Assembly: GCA_963798015.1 (NCBI GenBank)
Contig: CAWCSA010000013.1
Span: 62,001 to 126,000, forward strand
Source of the DNA: Roseiarcus sp963798015
GTDB lineage: Bacteria > Pseudomonadota > Alphaproteobacteria > Rhizobiales > Beijerinckiaceae
DNA: 64,000 nt
Direction: 5' to 3'
This document shows positions 1 to 8,991 of this stretch, piece by piece. Numbering within the stretch: the stretch's first letter is position 1; every line of letters begins with the position of its first letter. Both the position numbers and the translations under genes were made by a program. The notes below the pieces were generated by a model, which did not search any database, was not told the DNA's origin, and saw nothing but the letters and a program-made list of their open reading frames with translations.

Positions 1-2066
1 GGTTCTGAGTATGCTGGCGAGCTAGCAGCGTCGTTGGGGCGACGATTGCCGTCTGCTTGCCATTGATCGCAGTGGCAAAAGCGGCGCGCAGCGCGACCTC
101 AGTTTTACCGAAGCCGACGTCGCCGCACACCAGCCGGTCCATTGGCCGGCCGGCGGCAAGGTCGTCGAGCGTGGCGTCAATCGCGCTCGCCTGGTCCGGC
201 GTCTCGTCATAGGGAAAGCGGGCGCAGAATTCGTCGTACAGGCCTTCCGGGGCAGTGAGGCGGGGCGCCGTACGCGTCATGCGCTGCGCCGCGACGCGGA
301 TGAGCTCGCCCGCCATCTCGCGCACGCGCTTCTTTAAGCGCGCCTTGCGCGACTGCCATCCGGCCCCGCCAAGCTTATCGAGTTCGCCCGTCTCGGAGCC
401 GTAGCGAGACAGAAGTTCGAGATTCTCGACCGGCAGGAACAGCCGGTCTCCGCCGGCATAGTGGATCTCGAGACAGTCGTGCGGCGCGCCGGCCGCCTCG
501 ATTGTCTTTAATCCCACGAAGCGCCCGACGCCGTGCTCGATATGAACGACGAGATCGCCGGCGGTCAGCGCGCTCGCTTCGGCAAGAACATCCTGCGCGC
601 GGCGCCTGCGCTTCGACTGTCGCACGAGGCGATCGCCGAGAATATCCTGCTCGCCGACGATAGCGAAATCCGGCGCTTCGAACCCCTGTTCGAGCGCGAT
701 GACAGCGAGCGGCAACGCGCCAGCGCGCGTTGTCGTCGCCTGATGATAGGACGATACGAATTCCAGCGGTTTGAGCCCATGCTCGGCCAGCACGTGACTC
801 AGCCGCTCGCGCGAACCGTCGCTCCAGCCGGCGACGATCACATTCAAGCTGCGCTCGCGCAGCGCTCGCACATGCGCGACCGCGGCGTCGAACACATTGG
901 CGCTCTCGTTCTGCCGTTCGGGAGCGAAATTGCGCCCTGTTCGTCCGCCGCAATCGACGACGTCGCTTGCGCCCGGCGGGGCTTCAAATGGGGTCAGCCG
1001 CGCCACTGGCTGGCCGGCCAGCCGCTCCTTCCACTCGCCTTCGCTCAGATAAAGCCGCGTCGGCGGCAGCGGCTTATAGTCTGCCTTTGCGGGATCTTCC
1101 GCGTAAGCCGTGCGGCGTGCTGCATAATTATCGGTGATGAGCGCGATGCGCTCGTGCGCCGCCTCGTCGGCGCGCCCGTCGAGCACGAACGGCGCACCGC
1201 CGACATAGTCGAAGATCGTGTCGAGCTTGTCGTAGAGCAGCGGCAACCAATGTTCGACGCCAATCGCCCGGCGGCCTTCACTGATGGCGGCGTAGAGATC
1301 GTCGCTTGGAGCGGGGGCGCCGAACTCAGCCGCGTAGCCCTGGCGGAAGCGCTTGATCGAGTCGGTTGTCAGGCGCGCTTCGCTCATCGGCACGAGATCG
1401 AGCGAACGCAATTGCGTGGTCGAGCGCTGTGTCTCTGGATCGAAGGCGCGGATCAATTCGAGCGTATCGCCAAAGAAATCGAGCCGGATCGGCGCTGCAG
1501 CGCCAGGCGGATAAAGATCTAGAATGCCGCCGCGCGAGGCGTAGTCACCGACGTCGCGCACCGTGCTGGCGCGCGTATAGCCGTTCGAACTCGAGCCAGT
1601 GTGCGAGATCTTCCATCCGCACGCTGTTGCCCGGCGCGGCGGAGAATGCAGCGGACTTGAGATAGGCGAGCGGCGGCGCACGTTGCGTCAACGCGTTGAC
1701 CGAGGCGACGAGGATTCGTGGCCGCTCCACGGCGCCGCGGCTCTTGGCTAGCCGCGCGAGCACAGTCATCCGGTCGGCTGATACGGCGGCGTTGGGTGAG
1801 ACGCGATCGTAGGGTTGGCAATCCCAGGAGGGAAGATACAGCGCCTCGATCTCGGGCGCGGCGAAGCTCAGCGCGTCGATGAAAGCTTGAGCGCGCAGGC
1901 TGTCCCGCGCGACGAAGGCGAGGGTCACGGCGCGCTGCTCGCCGTCTTTGACCAGCGCCCGCGTCAGTTCGGATACGACGAAGGCGTCGTAGCCTTCTGG
2001 CGCGCGCACCAGGCTGACGGCGCCGCCTTGCTCAAGGCGGCGGATCGCGGGAGCGAAGAGGCTCAC
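1..2066 (-). CDS. mfd: Transcription-repair coupling factor Mfd, N-terminal part, frameshifted and cut by window edge
   Basis: Mfd removes RNA polymerase stalled at DNA lesions and recruits UvrA. Visible are the N-terminal UvrB-like module, then the RNAP-interaction region, then the start of the RecG-like helicase with a GDVGFGKTE Walker A motif near position 130; the rest lies beyond base 1. The GTG start at 2064-2066 is the first usable one after an in-frame stop. The frame breaks near 1590. The upstream frame reads ...HWLEFERLYA and soon stops, whereas removing one base gives LEFNGYTRASTVRDVGDYASRGGI, the conserved family sequence, which stays open to the window edge. Either a sequencing indel or a real inactivating insertion explains this. 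It sits downstream of sdhE on the same strand. Confidence 0.93.
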
Positions 2067-2096
2067 GGAGTTCTGGTCGGCGTGCGTTGGCGGTTT

Positions 2097-2369
2097 TCAT
2101 CGCGATCCGCACAGGCGGGCAAAAAGCGGAGTGTCGAATTCCCGCGGCGGATGCTCAGCGCCGATAATCCAGGCGAGCGCCTGCGGGTCGGGGACGTCGA
2201 GGAGGCGCTCGAACTCGGCAAGCTCGTCTTCGTTCATCGTCGGCAAATGGGCGTCGGCGAAGCGGCCCATGACCAGATCCATCTCGCGCACCCCGCGGCG
2301 CCACGCGCGAAACAGGATCCGCCGCCGGCGCTCATCGAGCGCTGTGCTAGAGAGGGCGGAGCCGGACAT
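2097..2369 (-). CDS. sdhE: Succinate dehydrogenase assembly factor SdhE (DUF339)
   Basis: Small cytosolic protein that helps covalent attachment of FAD to the succinate dehydrogenase flavoprotein. The 90-residue product has the family core: an arginine-rich helix ILFRAWRRGVREMDLVMG containing the RGxxExD motif, then FADAHLPTM and a helix ending in the FERLLD.PD segment. I chose the ATG at 2367-2369, which has a GAAAGG ribosome-binding site just upstream and gives the usual length. An in-frame ATG at 2471 would add 34 low-complexity residues. The gene is directly upstream of mfd on the same strand, a pairing common in alphaproteobacteria. Confidence 0.88.
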   Translation of the reverse strand: MSGSALSSTALDERRRRILFRAWRRGVREMDLVMGRFADAHLPTMNEDELAEFERLLDVPDPQALAWIIGAEHPPREFDTPLFARLCGSR

Positions 2370-2483
2370 CAAGGACCTTTCTATGGCGATGCGCGAGCCG
2401 CCACGACTTGGCTTGATCCGGTCGTCCAGGGAGGCTGCAGCGGCGGGCTTATAGCTCGGAAGGGCGGACATGTCAGCGCTTCC

Positions 2484-3677
2484 TCAGTCGATTGAGCGCC
2501 GGAGCGGCTTCGACGGCAGGACGATTTCGGCAAGACCGAGCCAGTCGGAGAGCGCGTGAAGCTCCTCGGAGATCGCGTCCATGGCGTCCGAAGGTGCGTG
2601 CGGCTCGAGGTGCACCGCATGGACGAGCAGCCGTCCCGCCTGACGGTCGGCCTTCAGGTCGAGCCGGGCCACGAGCAGGTCGCCGAGCAGAAAGGGAAGT
2701 ACGTAATACCCGTGCTGGCGCTTGTCGGCCGGCGTGTAGATCTCGATGCGGTAGTGGAAGTCGAAGAGCCGCAACGTGCGGGATCGCTCCCAGACGAGCG
2801 GATCAAACGGCGCCAGCAGCGCCCGCGCGGAGATGCGGCGCGGCCTGCGGGCGTCACGGTGAAGATAAGCGAGCCGCGCCCAGCCCGGAACCTCGACCGG
2901 CTCGAGAACGCCCGCCTCGAGGAGCGACTCGATCGCCTGTCGCGCGTCGTCAGGGCCGAGACGGAAATAGTCGCGCAGGTCCTGACCCGAGGCGACGCCG
3001 AGCGCCTGAGCTGCGCGCTCGACGAGGGCGCGCTGCGCGTCCTTCTCGTCTGGAGACGGCAGGGCGAGTATCTCGGCTGGAATGACGCGCTCAGTCAGGT
3101 CGTAGACCCGCTCAAAGCTGCCGCGCCGAGTAGCCGTCGTGATGTGTCCGGCCCAAAACAGCCACTCGAGCGCCCGTTTCGTGTCGCTCCATTCCCACCA
3201 GCCCGACTGGCCGCGCTTGTCCTCGAAGTCCGAGGCCGCATGCGGACCCTCGTTGCGGATGCGATTGAGGAGCGCTTCCGCCTCAAGCCGGCGCTCGCTC
3301 GCGAACTCCCGCAGGCCCTTCCAGCCAGCCTCACCACAATCCGCCCGGGACATCCGCCAGCGTAGCAAGGGATGCAAAGACAGCGGCAGGAGCGAGGCTT
3401 CATGGGCCCAATATTCGAACAGCCGCCGTTTCTTCCGGCTTCCCCAGGCAGCCGTTTCGATCAACGAACGGTCGTAGGGTCCGAGCCGGGAGAAGGCGGG
3501 CAAGTAATGAGCGCGGACCAGGACATTGACGCTGTCGATCTGATGCAGAGAGAGTCGGTCGACAGTTTTCAGCCAACGCGCGGCTGTGACCCTTTCCGGA
3601 CGCGGCTCGCCAAAGCCCTGGGCGGCAAGAGCGATCCGCCGAGCCTGGGGAAGGGAAAGCTTTTCTACCTTCGTCAC
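2484..3677 (-). CDS. ycaQ: YcaQ/AlkZ-like winged-helix DNA glycosylase
   Basis: Family members unhook interstrand crosslinks and remove bulky alkylated bases by cutting the N-glycosidic bond. The 397-residue product has the family N-terminus (LSLPQARRIALAAQGF) and the catalytic QxD motif in LHQIDSVNVLVRAHYLP, typical of the YcaQ (AZL) branch, followed by the tandem winged helices and a C-terminal beta domain (ALLAPFDPLVWERSR). The start is the GTG at 3675-3677, which overlaps the stop of the upstream EamA gene as GTGA and follows a GGAG box; earlier starts add only low-complexity sequence. The overlap suggests coupled translation with the transporter. Neighbours sdhE and mfd are on the same strand, but I see no functional link beyond repair with mfd. 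Confidence 0.85.
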   Translation of the reverse strand: MTKVEKLSLPQARRIALAAQGFGEPRPERVTAARWLKTVDRLSLHQIDSVNVLVRAHYLPAFSRLGPYDRSLIETAAWGSRKKRRLFEYWAHEASLLPLSLHPLLRWRMSRADCGEAGWKGLREFASERRLEAEALLNRIRNEGPHAASDFEDKRGQSGWWEWSDTKRALEWLFWAGHITTATRRGSFERVYDLTERVIPAEILALPSPDEKDAQRALVERAAQALGVASGQDLRDYFRLGPDDARQAIESLLEAGVLEPVEVPGWARLAYLHRDARRPRRISARALLAPFDPLVWERSRTLRLFDFHYRIEIYTPADKRQHGYYVLPFLLGDLLVARLDLKADRQAGRLLVHAVHLEPHAPSDAMDAISEELHALSDWLGLAEIVLPSKPLRRSID

Positions 3678-4567
3678 GTAGCTCCGCTGACCGTCTTTCG
3701 CCCGAACAGCGGCCCAACCTCCACCACCACCGCGCCGGCGAGGATCAGCACGCACCCGAAAGCGCCGATGGCTGTCAGACGCTCGCTGAGTAAGAGCGCG
3801 CCCGCGATCGCCGCGAACACGCCTTCGAGAGCGAGGATCAGCGCGGCCTCAGCAGGCGGTGTGTGCGCTTGGGCGAAGATCTGGATCGTGTAGGCGAGCG
3901 CTCCTGAGACAATGCCAGCGAACAGGATCGTCGGCAGGGTAGCGACAAGCGCTCCAGGCGGGATCGATTCGAACAGCGTTGAGCACAGCGCTGCGAGACC
4001 AGCGCAGACCGTATATTGTACGAAGGCGAGCAGCAGCGGCCGACCCGAGCGGGCAAGGAAGATCGGCGTCAGCGCGATGACCGTCGCCCAGGCGAAATCG
4101 GCGAAGAGTACGAGCGCGTCGCCGACGTTCGGAGGACCGAGGCCGCCCGAGGCAAGCAGCCAGGCGCCGACCAGCGAAACGAAGCCCGCGCCAACGATGA
4201 TCCCACGCGGACGCGCGCCCGTCAACGCCCAGACGACAAAGGGGGTCAGTACGACATAGCAGGCAGTTAGGAAGCCGGCATTGGTGGCGCTCGTGGTCTC
4301 GATCCCCGCCTGCTGCAGGGTCGTGCCGAAGAAGAGTGCTAAGCCGATCACCAACGCGAGCCGCCATTCGTCGCGGCTCGGAGCATGCGGCTTACGACGA
4401 AATTCCCAAAGCGCGAACGGCGCAAGCGCCACGGCCGAAACAGCAAAACGTGCGGCGACGAAGGCGAGCGCCGGCATGGTCGCCGTGGCGTATTTCTGCG
4501 CGACAAAGGTCACGCCCCACAGGAAGGCGGTGAAGAGAAGCAGGCCGTCCGCGTCCAAGCGGCTCAT
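3674..4567 (-). CDS. EamA-family (DMT superfamily) membrane transporter
   Basis: A 297-residue inner-membrane protein with about ten hydrophobic helices in two homologous halves, as in EamA/RhaT transporters that export amino acids or other small metabolites. Family signatures are the N-terminal LLLFTAFLWGVTFVAQKYA helix and the second-half ALEGVFAAIAGALLLSERLT stretch. The substrate cannot be told from sequence. Start is the ATG at 4565-4567 after a GGAGGC box; 17 more codons upstream are possible but lack a better site. It lies 31 bases after mce and its stop overlaps the next gene's GTG. Confidence 0.82.
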   Translation of the reverse strand: MSRLDADGLLLFTAFLWGVTFVAQKYATATMPALAFVAARFAVSAVALAPFALWEFRRKPHAPSRDEWRLALVIGLALFFGTTLQQAGIETTSATNAGFLTACYVVLTPFVVWALTGARPRGIIVGAGFVSLVGAWLLASGGLGPPNVGDALVLFADFAWATVIALTPIFLARSGRPLLLAFVQYTVCAGLAALCSTLFESIPPGALVATLPTILFAGIVSGALAYTIQIFAQAHTPPAEAALILALEGVFAAIAGALLLSERLTAIGAFGCVLILAGAVVVEVGPLFGRKTVSGAT

Positions 4568-4598
4568 GCCGCCTCCGACGGCGGAATATCGCATTGCC

Positions 4599-5024
4599 TC
4601 AGACCTGCTCGATCTCAATCAGCGTGCCAGCAAAGTCCTTTGGGTGCAAAAAGAGCACCGGCTTACCATGAGCGCCGATTTTCGGGTTTCCGTCCCCGAG
4701 CACGCGCCCGCCCGCAGCTTTGAGCTGGTCGCGGGCGGCGATGATGTCCTCAACCTCATAGCAGAGGTGATGCATGCCGCCGTCAGGATTGCGATCGAGA
4801 AACTTGGCGATCGGCGAGTTCGCGCCCAGAGGGTGCAAGAGTTCGATTTTCGTGTTGGGGAGCTCCACAAAGATGACAGTCACCCCGTGCTCAGGCTCAG
4901 ATCTCGGCTCGGAGACGCGGGCGCCGAGTGTTTCCCGATAGGTCCGCGCCGCCTTTTCGAGATCGGGGACAGCAATGGCGACGTGGTTCAGCTTGCCGAT
5001 CACGATGGAGTTCGCCTGGCTCAC
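4599..5024 (-). CDS. mce: Methylmalonyl-CoA epimerase
   Basis: Interconverts (R)- and (S)-methylmalonyl-CoA in propionyl-CoA catabolism. The 141-residue product is a single vicinal-oxygen-chelate fold protein: metal-binding His in LNHVAIAVPDLEKA, then GVTVIFVELPNTKIELLHPLG, then GGMHHLCYEVEDI with the second His, and the terminal LIEIEQ glutamate. The GTG start at 5022-5024 overlaps the stop of the RNase J gene (GTGA), so translation is probably coupled; a longer in-frame start at 5066 would lie inside the RNase J gene. It is the distal part of the nuo-birA-rnj run. Confidence 0.9.
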   Translation of the reverse strand: MSQANSIVIGKLNHVAIAVPDLEKAARTYRETLGARVSEPRSEPEHGVTVIFVELPNTKIELLHPLGANSPIAKFLDRNPDGGMHHLCYEVEDIIAARDQLKAAGGRVLGDGNPKIGAHGKPVLFLHPKDFAGTLIEIEQV

Positions 5025-6688
5025 ACCTCCACCACCAGCACGTGCACTTGTGGCTTCTTGCCCCATACGGTATTGACCGAACCGCGCACCGCACGTTCAA
5101 TGGCGGTTGACACCACCTCGGCGACGCGCCGCTTGCCTGGTGGCAGGCTCTCGAAGGCCTCAAAGATGGCGTCGTCGATCAGCGCGTCGATCGCAGCGCC
5201 TTCGCGCGTGCGCTCCGGCAGGCCGGCGATCATCACATCCGGGTCGCCCGCCATTTCGCCCCTAGGGGTCAGCGCGATCGCGATCGAGACAACGCCAGCG
5301 AAACTAAGCCTGCGGCGCTGGCGCACGGTTTCCTGATCCGGAGGCAGCAGAATCGCGCCGTCCTTTGCCCGCCGTCCGCTTGTCACCTTCCCTGATACGC
5401 TGGCTTCGCCGGGGGCAACCCGGACGACATCGCCATTGAAGGCGCGCAAGACCTGCGACACCCCTTGCGCCCTGGCGAAGTCGGCATGTTCGGTTAAATG
5501 CACTGGCTCGCCATGCGCAGGCACCGCGATTCTCGGACGCACCCAACTGTACATTTTGGCCACCTCCGCCCGCCGTGGATGGCCGGAGACATGCACGAGC
5601 GCGGTGCGGTCGGTGATGACCTCGACGCCAGCGCGAGCAAACGCGTTGACGATTTTCCCGACCGCCTTCTCGTTACCGGGAATGGTGCGCGAGGAAAAGA
5701 TCACGGTGTCGCCGGCGCTGAGTTCCGCCGTCGGATGCTCGTCCCCAGCCATGCGTGCGAGCGCGGCGCGGGGCTCACCCTGACTACCGGTGGCGAGGGC
5801 CAGTATTCGGTCCCGCGGCAGCCGCTCAAACGCATCCATGCCCAAGAATGGGGGCAACCCTTCCAGCATCCCGCAGTCGCGCGCGACGCCGACCACGCGC
5901 TCGATCGCCCGGCCGAGAATGCAGACCTGTCGCCCGGCGGCAAAGCCGGCCTCAGCCGCGGAACGCAGCCGGCTGACATTGGAGGCAAAGGTGGTCACGA
6001 CTACCCTGCCCTTCGCATTGGCGATCAGCCCAGTCAGAGTCTTCGCGACATCGCGCTCGGACGGACTTTCCCCCTCTCGTAGGATGTTGGTCGAATCGCA
6101 GACAAGCGCCAGCACGCCCTCGTCGCCAAGCGCCTTGAAGCGCGCCTCGTCGGTGGGGAGACCAACGATCGGCGTCGGATCAATCTTCCAGTCGGCGGTG
6201 TGGACGATAAGCCCAGCAGGCGTTCGGATCGCCAGCGCCGAGCTTTCCGGGATGGAATGAGCGACGGGGATGAATTCGACAACGAACGGGCCAATCGCGA
6301 CCTTCTCGCTGAACTGAACAACCTTCAACGGGATCTCGGGCGCGCCCGGTTCGCCCAACCGGCGCGATTCCATCAGTCCTGCCGCGAAGCGAGTCATATA
6401 GACGGGTGCGCGAAGGCCCGGCCAAAGCTCGACGAGGGCGCCTATATGGTCTTCGTGTGCATGAGTGATGACCACCCCGACCAGATTCTTCTTCGCCTTC
6501 TCGATGAAGCTGAGATCCGGCATGATGAGATCGATGCCTGGCAAGTCCTCGTCGGCAAAGCCGATGCCGAGGTCGACCATGAGCCATTGGCGTGCGCTCG
6601 CCGGCCCATATCCGTAGAGGGCGCAATTCATCCCGATCTCGCCCAATCCACCAAGGGGGACGAACACCAACTCGTTGTCGTCCGCCAT
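5021..6688 (-). CDS. rnj: Ribonuclease J
   Basis: Metallo-beta-lactamase/beta-CASP ribonuclease with endo- and 5'-3' exonuclease activity, acting in mRNA turnover and rRNA 5' maturation. The 555-residue product starts with the family signature FVPLGGLGEIGMNCALYGYG, carries the zinc motif HAHEDHIGAL, the beta-CASP segments (VVTTFASNVSRL, ATGSQGEPRAAL, SSRTIPGNEKAV) and the HVSGHP motif, then the C-terminal domain. Its ATG directly follows the birA stop (birA ends at 6689). Placement of birA and rnj behind nuoN is a known alphaproteobacterial order. Confidence 0.95.
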   Translation of the reverse strand: MADDNELVFVPLGGLGEIGMNCALYGYGPASARQWLMVDLGIGFADEDLPGIDLIMPDLSFIEKAKKNLVGVVITHAHEDHIGALVELWPGLRAPVYMTRFAAGLMESRRLGEPGAPEIPLKVVQFSEKVAIGPFVVEFIPVAHSIPESSALAIRTPAGLIVHTADWKIDPTPIVGLPTDEARFKALGDEGVLALVCDSTNILREGESPSERDVAKTLTGLIANAKGRVVVTTFASNVSRLRSAAEAGFAAGRQVCILGRAIERVVGVARDCGMLEGLPPFLGMDAFERLPRDRILALATGSQGEPRAALARMAGDEHPTAELSAGDTVIFSSRTIPGNEKAVGKIVNAFARAGVEVITDRTALVHVSGHPRRAEVAKMYSWVRPRIAVPAHGEPVHLTEHADFARAQGVSQVLRAFNGDVVRVAPGEASVSGKVTSGRRAKDGAILLPPDQETVRQRRRLSFAGVVSIAIALTPRGEMAGDPDVMIAGLPERTREGAAIDALIDDAIFEAFESLPPGKRRVAEVVSTAIERAVRGSVNTVWGKKPQVHVLVVEV

Positions 6689-7507
6689 CTAGGCGCGCCC
6701 TTCCGGCGGGTGGGAGGCAGACAGGATCACTCGCGGCAGGATGCCTGAGCGAGGCAGGAGCCACACGTCACCCGCCTCAATGGCGTCTAGCTCGTGCTCG
6801 GAACGCATGAGCAGACGACCGGCGGCGTCGATCCCCTCAAAGACGCCCTCGCGTTGGCCGGCCCCGTTTTGGATCGCGATCCGTTCCCCCAAACCGACGG
6901 CGTAACCGAGCCAAGCGGCTTGAATCCGATCGAACGCCTCTCCCGTGCGCCAGTCGTTAAGCGCGGCGTCAAATCGTTGGATGAGACGCTCGAACAATTC
7001 TCCGGGAGCCACCGCTTGTCCGCCTGCCCGCGTCAGACATGAGGTCGGGTACCCAAGGCCCTCTGGCGCACGCGCGCAGTTAACGCCGATCCCTACGACA
7101 CAACCCGTCCGCCCGTTTCCAAGACTAAAGCCTTCAACGAGGATCCCAGCGCATTTCGCCCCACGAGACATCAAATCGTTCGGCCATTTGAGGCCGACTT
7201 CGGTCACGCCAAGATCCTTGACCGCACGCGCCAAAGCAACTCCGGCAACGAAGCCGAGCTGCGCCGCGACCGCACGCGGGCAGGGATCGATCATGAGGGC
7301 GCTGGCGTGCAAGTTGCCCCTCGGCGAGATCCAGGCGCGGCCACGGCGGCCTCTGCCTGCGGTCTGCTCTTCCGCAACGATCCACAGCCTGTCGCTGTCG
7401 CCGACCAATGCGCGGCGGCGCGCCTCCTCGTTGGTCGAATCGACGGCGCCGAAACGAACGATGCGCCAGCCTCGATGTGCACTGTCCAGCGTGGAAGCGG
7501 CGGTCAA
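6689..7507 (-). CDS. birA: Biotin--[acetyl-CoA-carboxylase] ligase BirA, without DNA-binding domain
   Basis: Makes biotinyl-5'-AMP and transfers biotin to the biotin carrier protein of acetyl-CoA carboxylase. The 272-residue product has the catalytic domain (VDSTNEEARRRA, then the biotin/ATP loop AGRGRRGRAWISP, then LKWPNDLMSRGAKCAGILVE) and the C-terminal SH3-like domain. The N-terminal winged helix that makes some BirA proteins repressors is absent, so this is an enzyme-only (group I) ligase. The likely start is TTG at 7505-7507, overlapping the nuoN stop as TTGA; a much longer open frame continues upstream only as antisense-free shadow inside nuoN. Start choice is inferred from the overlap. 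Confidence 0.9.
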   Translation of the reverse strand: MTAASTLDSAHRGWRIVRFGAVDSTNEEARRRALVGDSDRLWIVAEEQTAGRGRRGRAWISPRGNLHASALMIDPCPRAVAAQLGFVAGVALARAVKDLGVTEVGLKWPNDLMSRGAKCAGILVEGFSLGNGRTGCVVGIGVNCARAPEGLGYPTSCLTRAGGQAVAPGELFERLIQRFDAALNDWRTGEAFDRIQAAWLGYAVGLGERIAIQNGAGQREGVFEGIDAAGRLLMRSEHELDAIEAGDVWLLPRSGILPRVILSASHPPEGRA

Positions 7508-8937
7508 AAGAGCGACTGCGCGGCCGCCATCGCGGCGTTGGTGAGCGGCGAGGGCGCGAACACAAATAGAATGATCAGGAGCGCCGAAAGCGCGAGCACG
7601 ATGCGCGCGACGGAGGTTGGAGGGTCGAATGCCGGGGCCGGCTCGTCGAAATACATCAGCTTGACGATCCTCAGATAATAAAAGGCGGCGACGGAGCTTG
7701 CCAAGACGCCGATGATCGAAAGGCCGTAGAGACCAGCCTTGATGGCGGCGGCGAAGACATAGAATTTGGCGAAGAAGCCCGCGAGCGGCGGAATGCCGGC
7801 AAGGGAGAACATCATCGTCGCCAGGAAGAAGGCCATGGTCGGATTCGTCCGCGCCAGGCCCGCGAGGTCGGCCATCGTCTCGACCGCGCGGCCAGCGCGG
7901 CGCATGGACAGGATGGCGGCGAAGGTTCCCAGCGTCATCACCACGTAGATCGTCATATAGATGATGACGCTCTGCGCGCCCTCGACCGTGCCGGCCGCGA
8001 GTCCGACCAGCGCATATCCCATATGGCCGATCGAGGAATAGGCCATCAGCCGTTTGAAGTTGCGTTGGCCAATGGCGGCGAACGCGCCAAGCACCATCGA
8101 GGCGATCGAGACGAAAGTGAGGATCTGGCGCCAGTCGTTGGCGATGCCGGGAAAAGCGGTGACCATAACCCGAACCAGGACCGCCATTGCGGCAATCTTC
8201 GGCGCGGAGGCGAAGAACGTGGTCACGGGAGTCGGCGCGCCCTCGTAGACGTCGGGCGTCCACATGTGGAACGGCACGACGGAAATCTTGAACGCCAGAC
8301 CCGCCACAATGAAGACCAGCCCGAACAGCACGCCGATGCTGGCATGATCATGTACGGCGTTCGCCACCGCGCTGAAGGCGACCGAGCCGGAATACCCGTA
8401 GATGAGGGAGACGCCGTAGAGCAACATGCCGGACGACAGGGCGCCGAGGACGAAGTACTTGAGGCCGGCTTCGGTGGCGCGGAGATCGTGGCGCCGATAG
8501 GCTGCGATCACGTAGAGGGCTAGGCTCATCAGTTCGAGGCCGAGATAGAGCGCGATGAAATCGTCGGCCGAGATCAGCATCAGCATGCCAAGCGTGGAAA
8601 TGAGGATGAGGACAGGGAATTCGAACCCGCCAATCCGCTCCTGGCGCATGAACTCGACCGATAGCAGAAGCGTCACCAGCGAGCCGATCAGCGCAAGCGC
8701 GCTCATGAAGCGCGTGAACGCGTCGTCGGCGAAGGAGCCGTGGAAGGTCACGCCCATCGGGCGATTCTTGGCCACCATCAGAATGAAGACGAGGCCGAGC
8801 AAGCCGACCGCGATCTCATTGACGACACCCTCGCCCCGCTCGCCGCGCAGGGCGCCGTAAAGCACGAGACCTAGCGTCCCCGCCGCCAGCACCACCTCCG
8901 GCAAGATCACGGGAAGGGAAATGGCCGTCTCATGCAT
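7504..8937 (-). CDS. nuoN: NADH-quinone oxidoreductase subunit N
   Basis: One of the three antiporter-like membrane subunits of complex I that pump protons. The 477-residue product is almost wholly hydrophobic (about 14 helices) and carries the Mrp-antiporter family core: LGLELMSLALYVIAA with the conserved glutamate, AGLAFKISVVPFHMWTPDVYEGAPTPVT with the pumping lysine, and the GIPPLAGFFAKFYVF segment. I chose the ATG at 8935-8937, preceded by GGAACGAGAG, over a TTG at 8955. It lies 54 bases after nuoM and its stop overlaps birA. Confidence 0.95.
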   Translation of the reverse strand: MHETAISLPVILPEVVLAAGTLGLVLYGALRGERGEGVVNEIAVGLLGLVFILMVAKNRPMGVTFHGSFADDAFTRFMSALALIGSLVTLLLSVEFMRQERIGGFEFPVLILISTLGMLMLISADDFIALYLGLELMSLALYVIAAYRRHDLRATEAGLKYFVLGALSSGMLLYGVSLIYGYSGSVAFSAVANAVHDHASIGVLFGLVFIVAGLAFKISVVPFHMWTPDVYEGAPTPVTTFFASAPKIAAMAVLVRVMVTAFPGIANDWRQILTFVSIASMVLGAFAAIGQRNFKRLMAYSSIGHMGYALVGLAAGTVEGAQSVIIYMTIYVVMTLGTFAAILSMRRAGRAVETMADLAGLARTNPTMAFFLATMMFSLAGIPPLAGFFAKFYVFAAAIKAGLYGLSIIGVLASSVAAFYYLRIVKLMYFDEPAPAFDPPTSVARIVLALSALLIILFVFAPSPLTNAAMAAAQSLF

Positions 8938-8991
8938 GAGTGTCTCTCGTTCCAAAAGACGGTCGGCGCGCAGCCGGCGAGGGTCAAGCGG

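Noticed and set aside
533..1522. Long plus-strand open frame opposite mfd
   Set aside because: It is antisense to the conserved Mfd coding frame, which is open over the same region and matches family motifs.
7508..8263. Upstream part of a 524-codon frame that includes birA
   Set aside because: This part lies inside nuoN in another frame and encodes arginine-rich shadow sequence; only the segment after 7507 is biotin ligase.
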